Of a DNA stretch of 64,000 nt, positions 50,990-59,522 are shown in pieces. The position numbers and the translations under genes were made by a program. Origin of the DNA: Microbispora triticiradicis (GTDB taxonomy: Bacteria; Actinomycetota; Actinomycetes; Streptosporangiales; Streptosporangiaceae); the NCBI GenBank assembly GCA_003260025.2, contig QFZU02000057.1, forward strand, positions 55,043 to 119,042, read 5' to 3'. The notes under the pieces are model-generated. The model made no database searches. It had not been told where the DNA came from and saw only the letters and a program-made list of their open reading frames with translations. Each line of letters begins with the position of its first letter. Position 1 is the stretch's first letter.

Positions 50990-51712
50990 TCACAGAACGG
51001 CGCAGCCCACCCGGACGGCGACCCGGGGCGACCAGCGCCCGGAGATCACGTCCTGCGCCTGGGCGTACGCGTTGGCCGGCCGGCCGGCCGCGGCGCAGTC
51101 GAACACGCCGGTCTTCTTGCCGAAGCTGCCGCCGGCGTAGCCGCTGTGGGCGCTCGCGTTCACCGTGCCGCTCCAGTAGAGCCTGCCGGTGTTGTACCGG
51201 ATGTAGAGGCGCACCTGGCCGAGGTTGTAGTGGTCGCCGTTGATCTTCAGGCGCGGGATGTCGTCGACGGAGGTGCTGGTGGAGGTGCCGTCGCCGTTGT
51301 CCACCGGCGGCACGGTGTAGCGGCTGATCCAGAGCCGCGCCGACACCTTGCGGTCGGCGGCCCTGCTGTTGTCGGCGGCGGCCTGCGACCGGACGGCCGG
51401 GGTGACGCAGACGTCGTCGCCGGTGAAGGCCTCACGCCAGACGTAGCCGGTCGTGCAGGTGTGCGGGCCGAACGCGCCGGAGGTCCAGCGGGAGGCCTTC
51501 GCGGCGTTGTCGGCCCGGGTCTGCGTCCGGGTCGCCGACGTGACGCAGACGACGTCGCCGGTGCGGGCCTCGCGCCAGACGTAGCCCTGGAGGCAGGTGT
51601 CCGGGCCGAAGTCGCCGGTCGCGGCGGCCGGGCCGGCCATGAGCGTGACGGGGGCGGTGACGGCCAGACCGGCGATCGTGGCGGCGGCCAGACCGAGCAG
51701 GGTGCGCTTCAT
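50990..51712 (-). CDS. Secreted protein with two WREA/CVTP repeats
   Basis: 240 residues, GGAGA before ATG 51712. A signal peptide (TLLGLAAATIAGLAVTAPVT) precedes two about 40-residue repeats: FGPDTCLQGYVWREARTGDV... and FGPHTCTTGYVWREAFTGDD..., each with a pair of Cys residues in C-x6-WREA-x5-VCVTP spacing and ending in a DN-containing helix. The C-terminal 120 residues are beta-rich (RLKINGDHYNLGQVRLYIRY). The repeat occurs in other actinomycete exoproteins, from memory. Function unknown. Confidence 0.65.
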   Translation of the reverse strand: MKRTLLGLAAATIAGLAVTAPVTLMAGPAAATGDFGPDTCLQGYVWREARTGDVVCVTSATRTQTRADNAAKASRWTSGAFGPHTCTTGYVWREAFTGDDVCVTPAVRSQAAADNSRAADRKVSARLWISRYTVPPVDNGDGTSTSTSVDDIPRLKINGDHYNLGQVRLYIRYNTGRLYWSGTVNASAHSGYAGGSFGKKTGVFDCAAAGRPANAYAQAQDVISGRWSPRVAVRVGCAVL

Positions 51713-51899
51713 GACGATCTCCTGAGATATCCGGGTGCGGGTGCTGTTCGGATCTCCCGGTCCGGCCGTCGCCGCCGGGAGGGTGCAACTCAGTGATAGG
51801 CGGGCCCGCCTGCACGTCTCTTGACACCCGCTTGCCGCAAGCGGCCGCAAGCCACCGCAAGTGGCCCGCAAGCGCCCCCGGGAGCGCCCCCGGAAGCGC

Positions 51900-52316
51900 T
51901 CAGTAGGACTGGATCTCCAGCAGGTTGCCGTCAGGGTCGCGGAGGTGGGCGGTGCGGCAGGTCGGCCCCCACTCGGGCCGGGCGACCGGCGGCACCACGA
52001 CCCGGCCTCCGGCGGCGGCCGCGACGGCGGCGGCCCTGTCGACGTCGTCCACCGTGAGGACCAGCATCGTCCCGTCGCGCCCGCCACCGCTCTCGCCCTC
52101 GGAAGCGGAGCCGAGCGCGATGCCGGTGACCCGCGTCAGCATCTCCCGGTCGAGCAGGGCCAGCACCGCCTCCCCGTCCCGGTCCCAGTTGGCGTACGGC
52201 CCCGCCTCGTCGCCCTTGACGAGGCTCGCGCCCGCCACCGCGGTGAGCAGGCCGTCGTAGAAGCGGAAGCACTCGGCGAACCGGGAGGCGAGCACACGGG
52301 GGTAGAGAGCGTCCAC
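51900..52316 (-). CDS. VOC-superfamily (glyoxalase-like) protein
   Basis: 138 residues, GTG 52316 with AAGGGA at 6 nt. Paired beta-alpha-beta-beta-beta units: VLASRFAECFRFYDGLL and VLTVDDVDRAAAVAAAAGG, ending in AHLRDPDGNLLEIQSY, which carries the usual metal-ligand Glu. Possible glyoxalase, dioxygenase or antibiotic-binding resistance protein. It is divergent from a MarR regulator with a palindrome in between and is probably its target. Confidence 0.82.
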   Translation of the reverse strand: MDALYPRVLASRFAECFRFYDGLLTAVAGASLVKGDEAGPYANWDRDGEAVLALLDREMLTRVTGIALGSASEGESGGGRDGTMLVLTVDDVDRAAAVAAAAGGRVVVPPVARPEWGPTCRTAHLRDPDGNLLEIQSY

Positions 52317-52336
52317 GGCGAATCCCTTGGTGAGTA

Positions 52337-52347
52337 CCAACTATTGG
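52337..52347. promoter_or_regulatory. Operator candidate between VOC and MarR genes
   Basis: CCAACTATTGG is palindromic around its centre and overlaps a second inverted repeat, TTGGT-n4-ACCAA (52327-52340). The nested sites fit binding by the MarR protein. Confidence 0.5.
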
Positions 52348-52355
52348 AGGTTCCC

Positions 52356-52361
52356 TATCCT
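52356..52361 (+). promoter_or_regulatory. -10 box of a leaderless promoter for the MarR gene
   Basis: TATCCT ends 6 nt before GTG 52368; no Shine-Dalgarno sequence lies between them. Confidence 0.55.
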
Positions 52362-52367
52362 GCTCTC

Positions 52368-52826
52368 GTGAGCCAGGTGCCGCAACTTCCCCCCTCCCTG
52401 CTCGGGATAACCGCGTTCCTGCTGTCGAAGGTGGGCGTCGCCGGGCGTCGCCGCATGGGCGACCGGCTGCGCGGGCACGGCATCGGCCTGTGGGACCTGG
52501 CCGTGCTGGCGGCGCTCCGCGACTTCGGCCCCGCGTCGCAGCGCGAGCTCGGCGCCCGGCTGGGCATCGACCCCAGCGACCTCGTCGCGGTCATGGACAC
52601 GCTCGTCCCGCTCGGCCTCGTGGAGCGTGACCGCGACCCGGAGGACCGGCGGCGCTACCGGGTCGCGGTCAGCCGCGCGGGCCGGGCCACGCTGGAGGCG
52701 GCCCTGCGCGACGCCGGGGCCGTGCGCGACGACCTGCTGGCCGCGCTGGACGAGGAGGAGCGGGCGACCCTGCACGCGCTGCTCCGCAAGGCGTACGGCG
52801 GCCTGGACCCGCGGGCCCGGGACTGA
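52368..52826 (+). CDS. MarR-family regulator
   Basis: 152 residues. Winged helix: LAVLAALRDFGPASQRELGA, RLGIDPSDLVAVMDTLVPLG, then the wing VERDRDPEDRRRYRVAVSRA. MarR dimers repress efflux or detoxification genes and release on ligand binding. It is divergent from the VOC gene across a gap of 51 bp with palindromes. Confidence 0.88.
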   Translation: MSQVPQLPPSLLGITAFLLSKVGVAGRRRMGDRLRGHGIGLWDLAVLAALRDFGPASQRELGARLGIDPSDLVAVMDTLVPLGLVERDRDPEDRRRYRVAVSRAGRATLEAALRDAGAVRDDLLAALDEEERATLHALLRKAYGGLDPRARD

Positions 52827-52906
52827 CCGGGCACGGGACCAAACGGGCACACGACCGATCGGGCACACGACCAGCCGGGCACGGGACCGACCGGGCCGGA
52901 CGGCCG

Positions 52907-53620
52907 TCAGGAGCCGGTGAGCCAGACGTATCCGGCGAAGCGGCCGGTGACCCGCTCCCGGCGGTAGGAGTAGAGATCGGCCGTCTCGATCGTGCACCGG
53001 GCGTCGTGCCGCACGTCGGCCACCCCCGCGCGGGTGAGCTGGGCCGCGATCCCGGCCCGGATGTCGAGCGCGGGCGTCCCCCGCCGGGTCCGCGACCACG
53101 TCTCGGGCACCCGGGCGGCCACCCGCTCGCGCAGGTCCTCCGGCACCTCGTAGCACAGCCCGCAGGCCGAGGGCCCGATCACCGCGATCATCCGCGCCGG
53201 CTCGGCGCCGCCGGCCGCCATCGCCTCGACCAGGGCGGGCACCACCCCCGCCTCGGTGCCCGGCCGTCCCGAGTGCGCGCCGCCCACCAGGCCGGCCACC
53301 GGGTCGGCCAGGAGCACGGGCGCGCAGTCGGCGACCAGCACCGCCAGCCCGAGCCCGGGCCGGTCGGTGAAGACCCCGTCCAGGGCGGGCGGGTCCGCCC
53401 CGAACGGCGCGCCCGCGTAGGCGACGTCCGTCCCGTGGACCTGGCGCATGAACACCACCTGGTCCAGCCCGAACCCGGCGGCGGTCTTCGCGCGGTTCTC
53501 GGCGACCGCCGCCGGGTCGTCCCCCACCGCCCCGCCGAGGTTGCGCGTGCCGTACGGCCCGGTGCTCACGCCGCCGTGCCGGTCGGTGAAGGCCATCTTG
53601 ACCCGGTCGATCGCAATCAC
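52907..53620 (-). CDS. pgeF: Peptidoglycan editing factor PgeF (YfiH/laccase-domain)
   Basis: 237 residues. Family motifs: FTDRHGGVSTGPYGTRNLG, FMRQVHGTDV, LVADCAPVLLADP, GGAHSGRPGTEAGV and IGPSACGLCYEVPEDLRE, with the His/Cys residues of the metal site. PgeF proteins remove L-Ser wrongly placed in peptidoglycan precursors and also act as purine nucleosidases/deaminases. In many actinobacteria the gene sits near ftsZ; here it does not. Start GTG 53620 is leaderless by sequence. In HSGRPG the usual HAGWRG-type segment is altered. Confidence 0.8.
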   Translation of the reverse strand: MIAIDRVKMAFTDRHGGVSTGPYGTRNLGGAVGDDPAAVAENRAKTAAGFGLDQVVFMRQVHGTDVAYAGAPFGADPPALDGVFTDRPGLGLAVLVADCAPVLLADPVAGLVGGAHSGRPGTEAGVVPALVEAMAAGGAEPARMIAVIGPSACGLCYEVPEDLRERVAARVPETWSRTRRGTPALDIRAGIAAQLTRAGVADVRHDARCTIETADLYSYRRERVTGRFAGYVWLTGS

Positions 53621-53626
53621 GGCTTC

Positions 53627-53632
53627 AGCGTA
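53627..53632 (-). promoter_or_regulatory. -10 box of a leaderless promoter for pgeF
   Basis: On the minus strand TACGCT lies exactly 6 nt before GTG 53620, with no ribosome site. Confidence 0.5.
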
Positions 53633-53716
53633 CGGCCGGCGCCCGCTCCGGGGGGACGCGCCGGTAGGGATCTTGGAACGTGGCAGTACGTTTGCGGCCG
53701 ACGGAAGGAGCCGGGA

Positions 53717-54769
53717 TTGCGCGCGGTTGTGTACGAGGAGTTCGGCGGGCGGCCCGAGGTGCGCCGGGTGGCGGGCCCGGTCGCGCCGCCGCACGGCGTG
53801 GTGATCAGGGTCGAGGCGACCGGGATGTGCCGCAGCGACTGGCACGGGTGGATGGGACATGACGCAGACATCACCGTGCTGCCGCACGTGCCGGGCCACG
53901 AGCTGGCCGGGGTGGTGGAGGCGGCGGGCCCGGAGGTGACCGGCTGGCGGCCGGGCGACCGGGTGATGGTGCCGTTCATCTGCGCCTGCGGGAGCTGCCG
54001 CGAGTGCCTGAGCGGGAACCAGCAGGTGTGCGAGCGCCAGACCCAGCCCGGTTTCACCCACTGGGGGTCGTTCGCCGAACTGGTTGCGATCGACCACGCC
54101 GACGTGAACCTCGTCCCGTTGCCCGCGGGCATGTCCTTCGCCACCGCGGCGAGCCTGGGCTGCCGGTTCGCCACCGCGTTCCGGGCCGTCGTGGAGCAGG
54201 GCGGGGTGCGGGCCGACCAGTGGCTCGCCGTGCACGGCTGCGGCGGGGTCGGGCTCTCCGCCGTGATGATCGGCGCCGCCGTGGGGGCGCGCGTCGTCGC
54301 CGTGGACGTCTCGCCGGCCGCGCTCGACCTGGCCCAGCGGTTCGGCGCGGCCGAGTGCGTCCAGCTCCGCGGCGGCTCCACTCCGGAGGAGTCGGCGGCC
54401 CTGGTCAGGGCGGCGACCGGCGGCGGGGCCGAGGTATCCGTCGACGCCCTGGGCGACGCCGCTACGTGCGCCGCGTCGATCGCGGGCCTGCGCCGGAGGG
54501 GCCGCCACGTGCAGGTGGGCCTGCTGCCCGGGGAGACCGCGCTGCCGATGGGCCGGGTGATCGCGCACGAGCTGGAGATCGTGGGCAGCCACGGCATGGC
54601 CGCCCACGCCTATCCCCCGATGCTGGAGCTGATCGCGGAGGGCGTGCTCCGGCCCGACCTGCTCGTGACCCGGACGATCGGCCTGGAGGACGCCCCGGAG
54701 GTGCTGACCCGGCCCGGGACGTCCGCCGGTGTGACGGTGATCCTCCCGCAGCCCGCCAGGGCGACCTAG
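53717..54769 (+). CDS. Zinc-dependent alcohol dehydrogenase family protein
   Basis: 350 residues from a TTG start with AAGGAG at 6 nt. Catalytic zinc ligands: C-R-S-D (TGMCRSDWHGW) and GHE (PHVPGHELAGVV); the structural zinc lobe is CACGSCRECLSGNQQVC. NAD-binding VHGCGGVGLSAVMIG is near residue 174. Medium-chain dehydrogenase acting on an alcohol of unknown identity. Its TAG stop coincides with the left end of an IS630-like remnant, so the last residues may be altered by that insertion. Confidence 0.88.
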   Translation: MRAVVYEEFGGRPEVRRVAGPVAPPHGVVIRVEATGMCRSDWHGWMGHDADITVLPHVPGHELAGVVEAAGPEVTGWRPGDRVMVPFICACGSCRECLSGNQQVCERQTQPGFTHWGSFAELVAIDHADVNLVPLPAGMSFATAASLGCRFATAFRAVVEQGGVRADQWLAVHGCGGVGLSAVMIGAAVGARVVAVDVSPAALDLAQRFGAAECVQLRGGSTPEESAALVRAATGGGAEVSVDALGDAATCAASIAGLRRRGRHVQVGLLPGETALPMGRVIAHELEIVGSHGMAAHAYPPMLELIAEGVLRPDLLVTRTIGLEDAPEVLTRPGTSAGVTVILPQPARAT

Positions 54770-54975
54770 TGTCCTGAGTCGTGAATTTCATGACTGTCCG
54801 GGTGCATGGCTCGATGTGCGGGGCGCCCGACGGCGACGCTGGAGCGGTGGGCGCGTCGCCCTACCTCTGCCAAGGCGCCGGCCCTGCGGGCGAAGATCGT
54901 GCTCGCCTGTGCTGAGGGGCCACCAACACCGAGGTGGCCACGCGTTTGCAGGTGACTCGGCAGATGGTGGGCGCG
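54768..54975 (+). pseudogene. IS630-family transposase remnant (5' part, frameshifted)
   Basis: From ATG 54806 the frame reads MARCAGRPTATLERWARRPT, then SAKAPALRAKIVLACAEG; after one missing base near 54920 the next frame continues TNTEVATRLQVTRQMVG. Together these match the N-terminal HTH of IS630-family transposases. The similarity stops around 54975, so the catalytic DDE part is lost. The left end (TAGTGTCCTGAGTCGTGAA) begins at a TA, the target of this family. No right end seen. Confidence 0.75.
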
Positions 54976-55027
54976 GTCAGGTGGGAGGGCCGGTCACGGC
55001 GACGGGTCTCGTCTCGTTCCCGGCGGC

Positions 55028-57799
55028 TCAACGTCGCCGGGCGGTGGCGCTCGGGGTGGTCGGGCACAGCGGGAACCGCGGCGTGTCCGGCAGGTAGCGA
55101 TCCCAGTCCAGTTCCACCGGGCCGGCGCAGATGTCGTCGATCACGCGGGGCACGTCGGGGTCCAACCGCCACAGCGCGCCTTTCTGGATGCTGATGAGGA
55201 GCAGTTCGCCGGTCTCGGGAAGGAACCGGGGGTTGGTGAGGCCCAGGCCTTCGACGCGGAGGGACATGACTTCCGCTCCCGAGGCGAGATCCCACATACG
55301 GATCGAGGCGTCGTCCACCACGGCGGCCATCCGGCCCTGCGGGTCGAAGGCGACCCTGGCGGGAAACTTCACGCCGCCGGCTTCGACCACCGTACGCGGA
55401 GAGCTCGGGTCGGTGGCCTTCAGCAGGGTCAGGTTGCCCGACGTTCTGCCGAGCACGGCCACCGTGCCGGCGGGACCGGCGATCGGGTACACCACGTCCG
55501 GAGTGCGCATCAGGGTCGCGATCCGCACACCGTCGAGTCTCCACAGCTCGGTGGCGTACGCCCCGCTGTCGCGTCGGGTCAGCACCCCCTCCGAACCGTC
55601 CGGAACCACCGACGCGTCCTCCACATCGCCGGCCGAGAGCCGGCGGACCGCTCCTCCGGCGACTTGCCACACCACGGCTGTACGGTCCGTTCCCATGGCC
55701 ATCACCAGGCTGCCGTCCCGGGTGATGCCTCTCACCATCGGGAGGCCGGCGGGAAGGGCGATCTCGCGTGGATGGTCCGGGTCCGAGACGTCCCACAGAT
55801 GGGACGTGAAGGCCGTCCCGTCCCAGGTGACCACGTGGCTCCCGTCGGCGCTGGTGGCGTAGTAGAAGAAGCCGCTGGGCAGCACACCGGCGGGCCGCCA
55901 GCCGGTGCCGTCCCGACGCCAGAGCCGATAGCCAGGGGGGGCCGCGGACTCGTCGGCCCGTATGGTGACGGCGATCCGGCCCGGCGAGTCGATGTAACCC
56001 TCACCGAGGATGCTCGCCCCCGTTGCGGCATCGGCGAGGATCAGCGCTGCACGGGTCTCGGGCGTCGGGCTGATCCGGTAGGCGGCCAGGGCGAGCGCCG
56101 CCGCATCGCGCGGCCTGGTGAGCAGGAGGGTACGGGCGGCATCCGCGGCGCGCAGTCCTATGGCGTCGTTCCTCTGGCGGTCGGCTTCGCGTTTCGCCGT
56201 AACGCCCAGGCCGACGGCTCCCGCCAGCAGGACGACCAGCGTGGAAAGGGCCGCGATGAGCATCCTCAGCCGGCGTTGCCGCCGGCGGAGCTCGGTCGCG
56301 CGGAGCACCTGCGCCGTCAGACCGGCGTCGAGGAAGTCGTGTTCGATCGGGTTGAGCCGGTCGCGCAGGCGGTGGATCAGAGCCAGGTGCTCCCCACGCC
56401 ACAGCAGGTCGGGGTCGCGTCCATGCCCCTGCCAGGCCGCGGCCGCCTCGATGACCCGGTGATGCGACCGGAGAATGTCCCGGTCCTCGGCGATCCAGGC
56501 GGCCAGCCGCGGCCACGCGCGCAGCAGCGCCTCGTGGACCAGCTCGGCGCCGTGGTCGTCGAGGCTGACCAGCCGAGCCGCGGCGAACCGCTCGAGCGGG
56601 CCGTGCGGTTCCGCCAGCTCGTCACGCCGGATCCTCCGTTTGGTGTCCTCGGTGCCGTCGCCGGGAGTGACCAGGCGCAGGAACATCAGCCGGGCGGCGT
56701 CCCGTTCCTCGCCCGCGAGCTGCTGGAAGGTCTGCTCGGCGGTGCGTGCCAGGGCGTGCTCCACGCCACCGACGTCCTCGTACCCGGCCAGGGTCAGCGT
56801 CATCCCGCGGCGACGCCGCCACGTCTCGGCGAGCGCGTGCGATACCAGCGGCAACGCCGACGGCTGCCCGGTGACATCGGACATCAGCCGGGCGAGCAGG
56901 GCGCCCTCCACGGAGGCACCCGCTCGCGCCGCCGGCTCGGTGACGGCGCGGCGCAGGTCGTCGGCCGACATCGGGCCGACCAGCAGCTGAGCGCGGTAGA
57001 GGGCGGCGACCAGCTCGGGGTGGCGGCTGCAGTGGCCGTAGAAGTCGGCGCGCACGCCCAGCACCACCCTGCTGCGTGGAGAGGCCGCGGCCGTCAGCGC
57101 CCGCACCAACCACGACCGGTCGTCGTCGGCGCAGAGAGTGAACACCTCCTCGAACTGGTCGACGATGAGGAGCAGCTCGCCCGGCACCTCGGACAGCCGG
57201 CGGCGCAGGGCGTGCGGGTCGGCGGCGAGTTGCTCGCGCAGGGGGGCCAGCGGCTCGTCGACGAGCCCGGCCACGACCGTCGACACCTCCGTCACGGGGT
57301 CGTGCCCGGGGGTGAGGACCAGGGCGGTGCGCTTGGACTTGGCGACCAGCCCGGCGCGCAGCAGCGACGACTTGCCGGCGCCGGACGCGCCGAAGACGCC
57401 CACGAACGGCCGCTCGTCGACCAGGCGCACCAGGGCCTCGGTCAGCGCCTCCCGGCCGAAGAACCGGTCGGCGTCCTCGACCTGGTAGGCCGCCAGCCCG
57501 ACGTACGGCGACGGCGCCTGCTCGTCCACCGTGGCGTCGGACGCGGCCAGGTCCCGCCACCGGTCCCGCCACGCGTCGACGTCGCCGTCGCAGGCCGCGA
57601 CGAAGGCCAGCGTCACCGCGAGGCTGGGCAGCCTCCGCCCGGCCACGGCCTCCGACAGCGCGGCCGCCGAATAGCGGGCCCGCCTACCCAGCTCGCGGTA
57701 CGGCGGCTGCCCGGCCTGCTGCCGTAATCGCCGCAGGTCGCCGGCGAACCGGAGCAACGGCGTGTCCTCAGCGCCCAGCGGGCGTTCCTGACGTGGCAT
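55028..57799 (-). CDS. nSTAND1-type NTPase with N-terminal HTH and C-terminal WD-like repeats
   Basis: 923 residues, GGGTGG before ATG 57799. Residues 15-75 form a cryptic XRE-like HTH (FAGDLRRLRQQAGQPPYREL, YSAAALSEAVAGRRLPS). The nSTAND1 NTPase follows SPYVGLAAYQVEDADRFFGR, with Walker A GASGAGKSS at 137-145 and Walker B LLLIVDQFEE at 209-218. One membrane helix lies at about 512-533, then an about 370-residue beta-propeller region (SHLWDVSDPDHPREI, IRMWDLASGAEVMSL). The family belongs to signal-transducing STAND ATPases implicated in regulation and defence. It is shorter than many relatives, with fewer propeller repeats. Confidence 0.85.
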   Translation of the reverse strand: MPRQERPLGAEDTPLLRFAGDLRRLRQQAGQPPYRELGRRARYSAAALSEAVAGRRLPSLAVTLAFVAACDGDVDAWRDRWRDLAASDATVDEQAPSPYVGLAAYQVEDADRFFGREALTEALVRLVDERPFVGVFGASGAGKSSLLRAGLVAKSKRTALVLTPGHDPVTEVSTVVAGLVDEPLAPLREQLAADPHALRRRLSEVPGELLLIVDQFEEVFTLCADDDRSWLVRALTAAASPRSRVVLGVRADFYGHCSRHPELVAALYRAQLLVGPMSADDLRRAVTEPAARAGASVEGALLARLMSDVTGQPSALPLVSHALAETWRRRRGMTLTLAGYEDVGGVEHALARTAEQTFQQLAGEERDAARLMFLRLVTPGDGTEDTKRRIRRDELAEPHGPLERFAAARLVSLDDHGAELVHEALLRAWPRLAAWIAEDRDILRSHHRVIEAAAAWQGHGRDPDLLWRGEHLALIHRLRDRLNPIEHDFLDAGLTAQVLRATELRRRQRRLRMLIAALSTLVVLLAGAVGLGVTAKREADRQRNDAIGLRAADAARTLLLTRPRDAAALALAAYRISPTPETRAALILADAATGASILGEGYIDSPGRIAVTIRADESAAPPGYRLWRRDGTGWRPAGVLPSGFFYYATSADGSHVVTWDGTAFTSHLWDVSDPDHPREIALPAGLPMVRGITRDGSLVMAMGTDRTAVVWQVAGGAVRRLSAGDVEDASVVPDGSEGVLTRRDSGAYATELWRLDGVRIATLMRTPDVVYPIAGPAGTVAVLGRTSGNLTLLKATDPSSPRTVVEAGGVKFPARVAFDPQGRMAAVVDDASIRMWDLASGAEVMSLRVEGLGLTNPRFLPETGELLLISIQKGALWRLDPDVPRVIDDICAGPVELDWDRYLPDTPRFPLCPTTPSATARRR

Positions 57800-58132
57800 C
57801 GCCACCCTTTCCCACCCCGATATCGCCCTCGGGCATTCTTCACCGCGCCGGCGAGACCTCGAAATCTCACCTTCCGTGAACACGCGAGCACCAGAGCCGA
57901 TGTTCGTTGTTCGTGGTTAGTTGTTCAGGCGCCGAGGGCGAACCTGAACACCCCGTCCGACCCTAGTGTCGGGCACGTCCCGTTCCCGCCGAACGGCCAT
58001 GCCGCCGGGGCCGGGCCTCCTCATCGACAAGTCACCGAAAGTCGCGTCAGTAAGCGCGGCGGGCGATTCCCGGATAACTTCCACGGCTCGTGGCCGGGTT
58101 CGCCGTACGGTCATCTAGGAAAGGGAACTTCT
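57800..58132. other. Divergent intergenic region between the nSTAND1 and metalloprotease genes
   Basis: 333 bp with no convincing gene. It contains a notably T/G-rich stretch, 57900-57928, with repeated TTGTTC units (GTTCGTTGTTCGTGGTTAGT then TGTTCAGG), unlike the GC-rich surroundings; this may be a regulator site or promoter. CACCGAAAGTCGCG and CGCGGCGGGCG near 58035-58065 are otherwise unremarkable. Confidence 0.5.
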
Positions 58133-59515
58133 TTGTCGTTATCACGGCTTGGTCGCTTGGCGTCTGCGGTGGTCGCGGCGGGTCTCGTGGTTCTGACGGC
58201 GGGGCCGGCGCACGCCGACTTCGCCACCACCGGCACCGAGCCCGCCTACCCCTACGCCCAGCCGGTGGACGCGAACGTCCCGAAGCGAGGCTGCGCCACG
58301 ACACTGTCCGACCCCACCAACGCCAGTGCGAGCATCCCAGCGGTTCAGGTGATCTACGCCTGGCACGAGGGGTACGGGAACCGCTACAACGACGTCGTCG
58401 AGCAGATCGCCAAGATCGTCGACCGGATGGACTGGTCGGTGGACGAGTCGACCGACTACGACCAGCACATCAACTTCAGCTGCCGGACCGGTTACAACAC
58501 CAGCACCTACTCCGGCTACGCCCGGGCCCTGGTGATCCCGGAGAAGATCGAGGGCGGGACGATCGGCAGTGAGATCGCCGCCGACGTCGTCGCCGACGAC
58601 CTGGCGGCGGCGGGCTACGACAACGCCAACCGCCGGTACGTGGTCTTCGAAGACTTCAGCGAGGGTACGGCGCAGGGGCACTGCGGCCAGGTCTGCCTGG
58701 CCACCGCGGACGAATGGGACAGCGGCACCATACTGCACGAACTGGTCCACCTGTCCGACGCGGATCACGCCAAGGCCACTGAGGTGCCCGAGACCGTCGA
58801 CGTCTCCGACGTCATGTCCAGCCAGTGGGACAACTGGAATTTGGACCAGGAGTTCAACAGCTACTACGACCCCAGCGAGCTCACCGCGAGGTTCCCCAAC
58901 TACGGCCTCGCGGTGAACGTGGCCACCACCCCGTGGTTCACCTCGCCCGTCTGCTGCGACGTTGGCTACAGCAACGACCTGCTCACCGCCGAGGAACGCG
59001 GGATCGAGTCCGTGGCGCCGTCCGGCTACCCGGCGAGCTTCACCCTCTCCGGCGGCGGCTGGATGCAGGTCACCCCACCGGGGTCGGACGCCCAGGTGTC
59101 GGCCAGGTACTTCGACGGCCGCCGGTCCCTGACCATGAACGTCCAGTCGTGGTCTGAGGGGGTCCTGTCGCTCACCCGCAAGCCGGCGGTGACGGCGGGA
59201 CAGCGGTACAAGTTCTTCGCCCGGGTGACGACCGCCACCTCCGGCAACGTCAAACTCCGGCTGTCCTGGTACAACTCCTCCAACACGCTGATCTCCAACA
59301 GCGACAGCTCGACCTACGCCCTCAACTCCAATTGGCAGGAGTACAGCGTCTCGGCGGTCGCTCCGAGCGGCGCGGCCACCGCGCGACTCTCCGTGGTGAG
59401 CCCGTCCGGCCAGACCTTCGCCTACGTGCTGGACAGCCTGCAGCTCAACCACTGCAACAACGGCAAGACCACCGACGGATGCCGGCTGGACGGCCTCCTG
59501 CCCTACACCTACTAG
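58133..59515 (+). CDS. Secreted metzincin-like zinc protease with C-terminal carbohydrate-binding-like domain
   Basis: 460 residues, TTG 58133 with GGGAA upstream. Signal peptide (LGRLASAVVAAGLVVLTAGP, cleavage near AHA-DF). The zinc motif HELVHLSDADH is at residues 202-212: it fits HExxHxxGxxH of metzincins except that Asp replaces Gly. A Met-turn candidate follows at M228 (SDVMSS). Residues about 290-450 form a beta-sandwich (FTLSGGGWMQVTPPGSDAQV, FARVTTATSGNVKLRLSWYN) similar to CBM4/9-type modules. Likely an extracellular protease with a binding module. Divergent from the nSTAND1 gene. Confidence 0.7.
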   Translation: MSLSRLGRLASAVVAAGLVVLTAGPAHADFATTGTEPAYPYAQPVDANVPKRGCATTLSDPTNASASIPAVQVIYAWHEGYGNRYNDVVEQIAKIVDRMDWSVDESTDYDQHINFSCRTGYNTSTYSGYARALVIPEKIEGGTIGSEIAADVVADDLAAAGYDNANRRYVVFEDFSEGTAQGHCGQVCLATADEWDSGTILHELVHLSDADHAKATEVPETVDVSDVMSSQWDNWNLDQEFNSYYDPSELTARFPNYGLAVNVATTPWFTSPVCCDVGYSNDLLTAEERGIESVAPSGYPASFTLSGGGWMQVTPPGSDAQVSARYFDGRRSLTMNVQSWSEGVLSLTRKPAVTAGQRYKFFARVTTATSGNVKLRLSWYNSSNTLISNSDSSTYALNSNWQEYSVSAVAPSGAATARLSVVSPSGQTFAYVLDSLQLNHCNNGKTTDGCRLDGLLPYTY

Positions 59516-59522
59516 ACGGCGG

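Noticed and set aside
58142..59452. Minus-strand frame opposite the zinc protease gene
   Set aside because: Valine/glycine-rich antisense pattern; the plus strand has a signal peptide and an HExxH motif.
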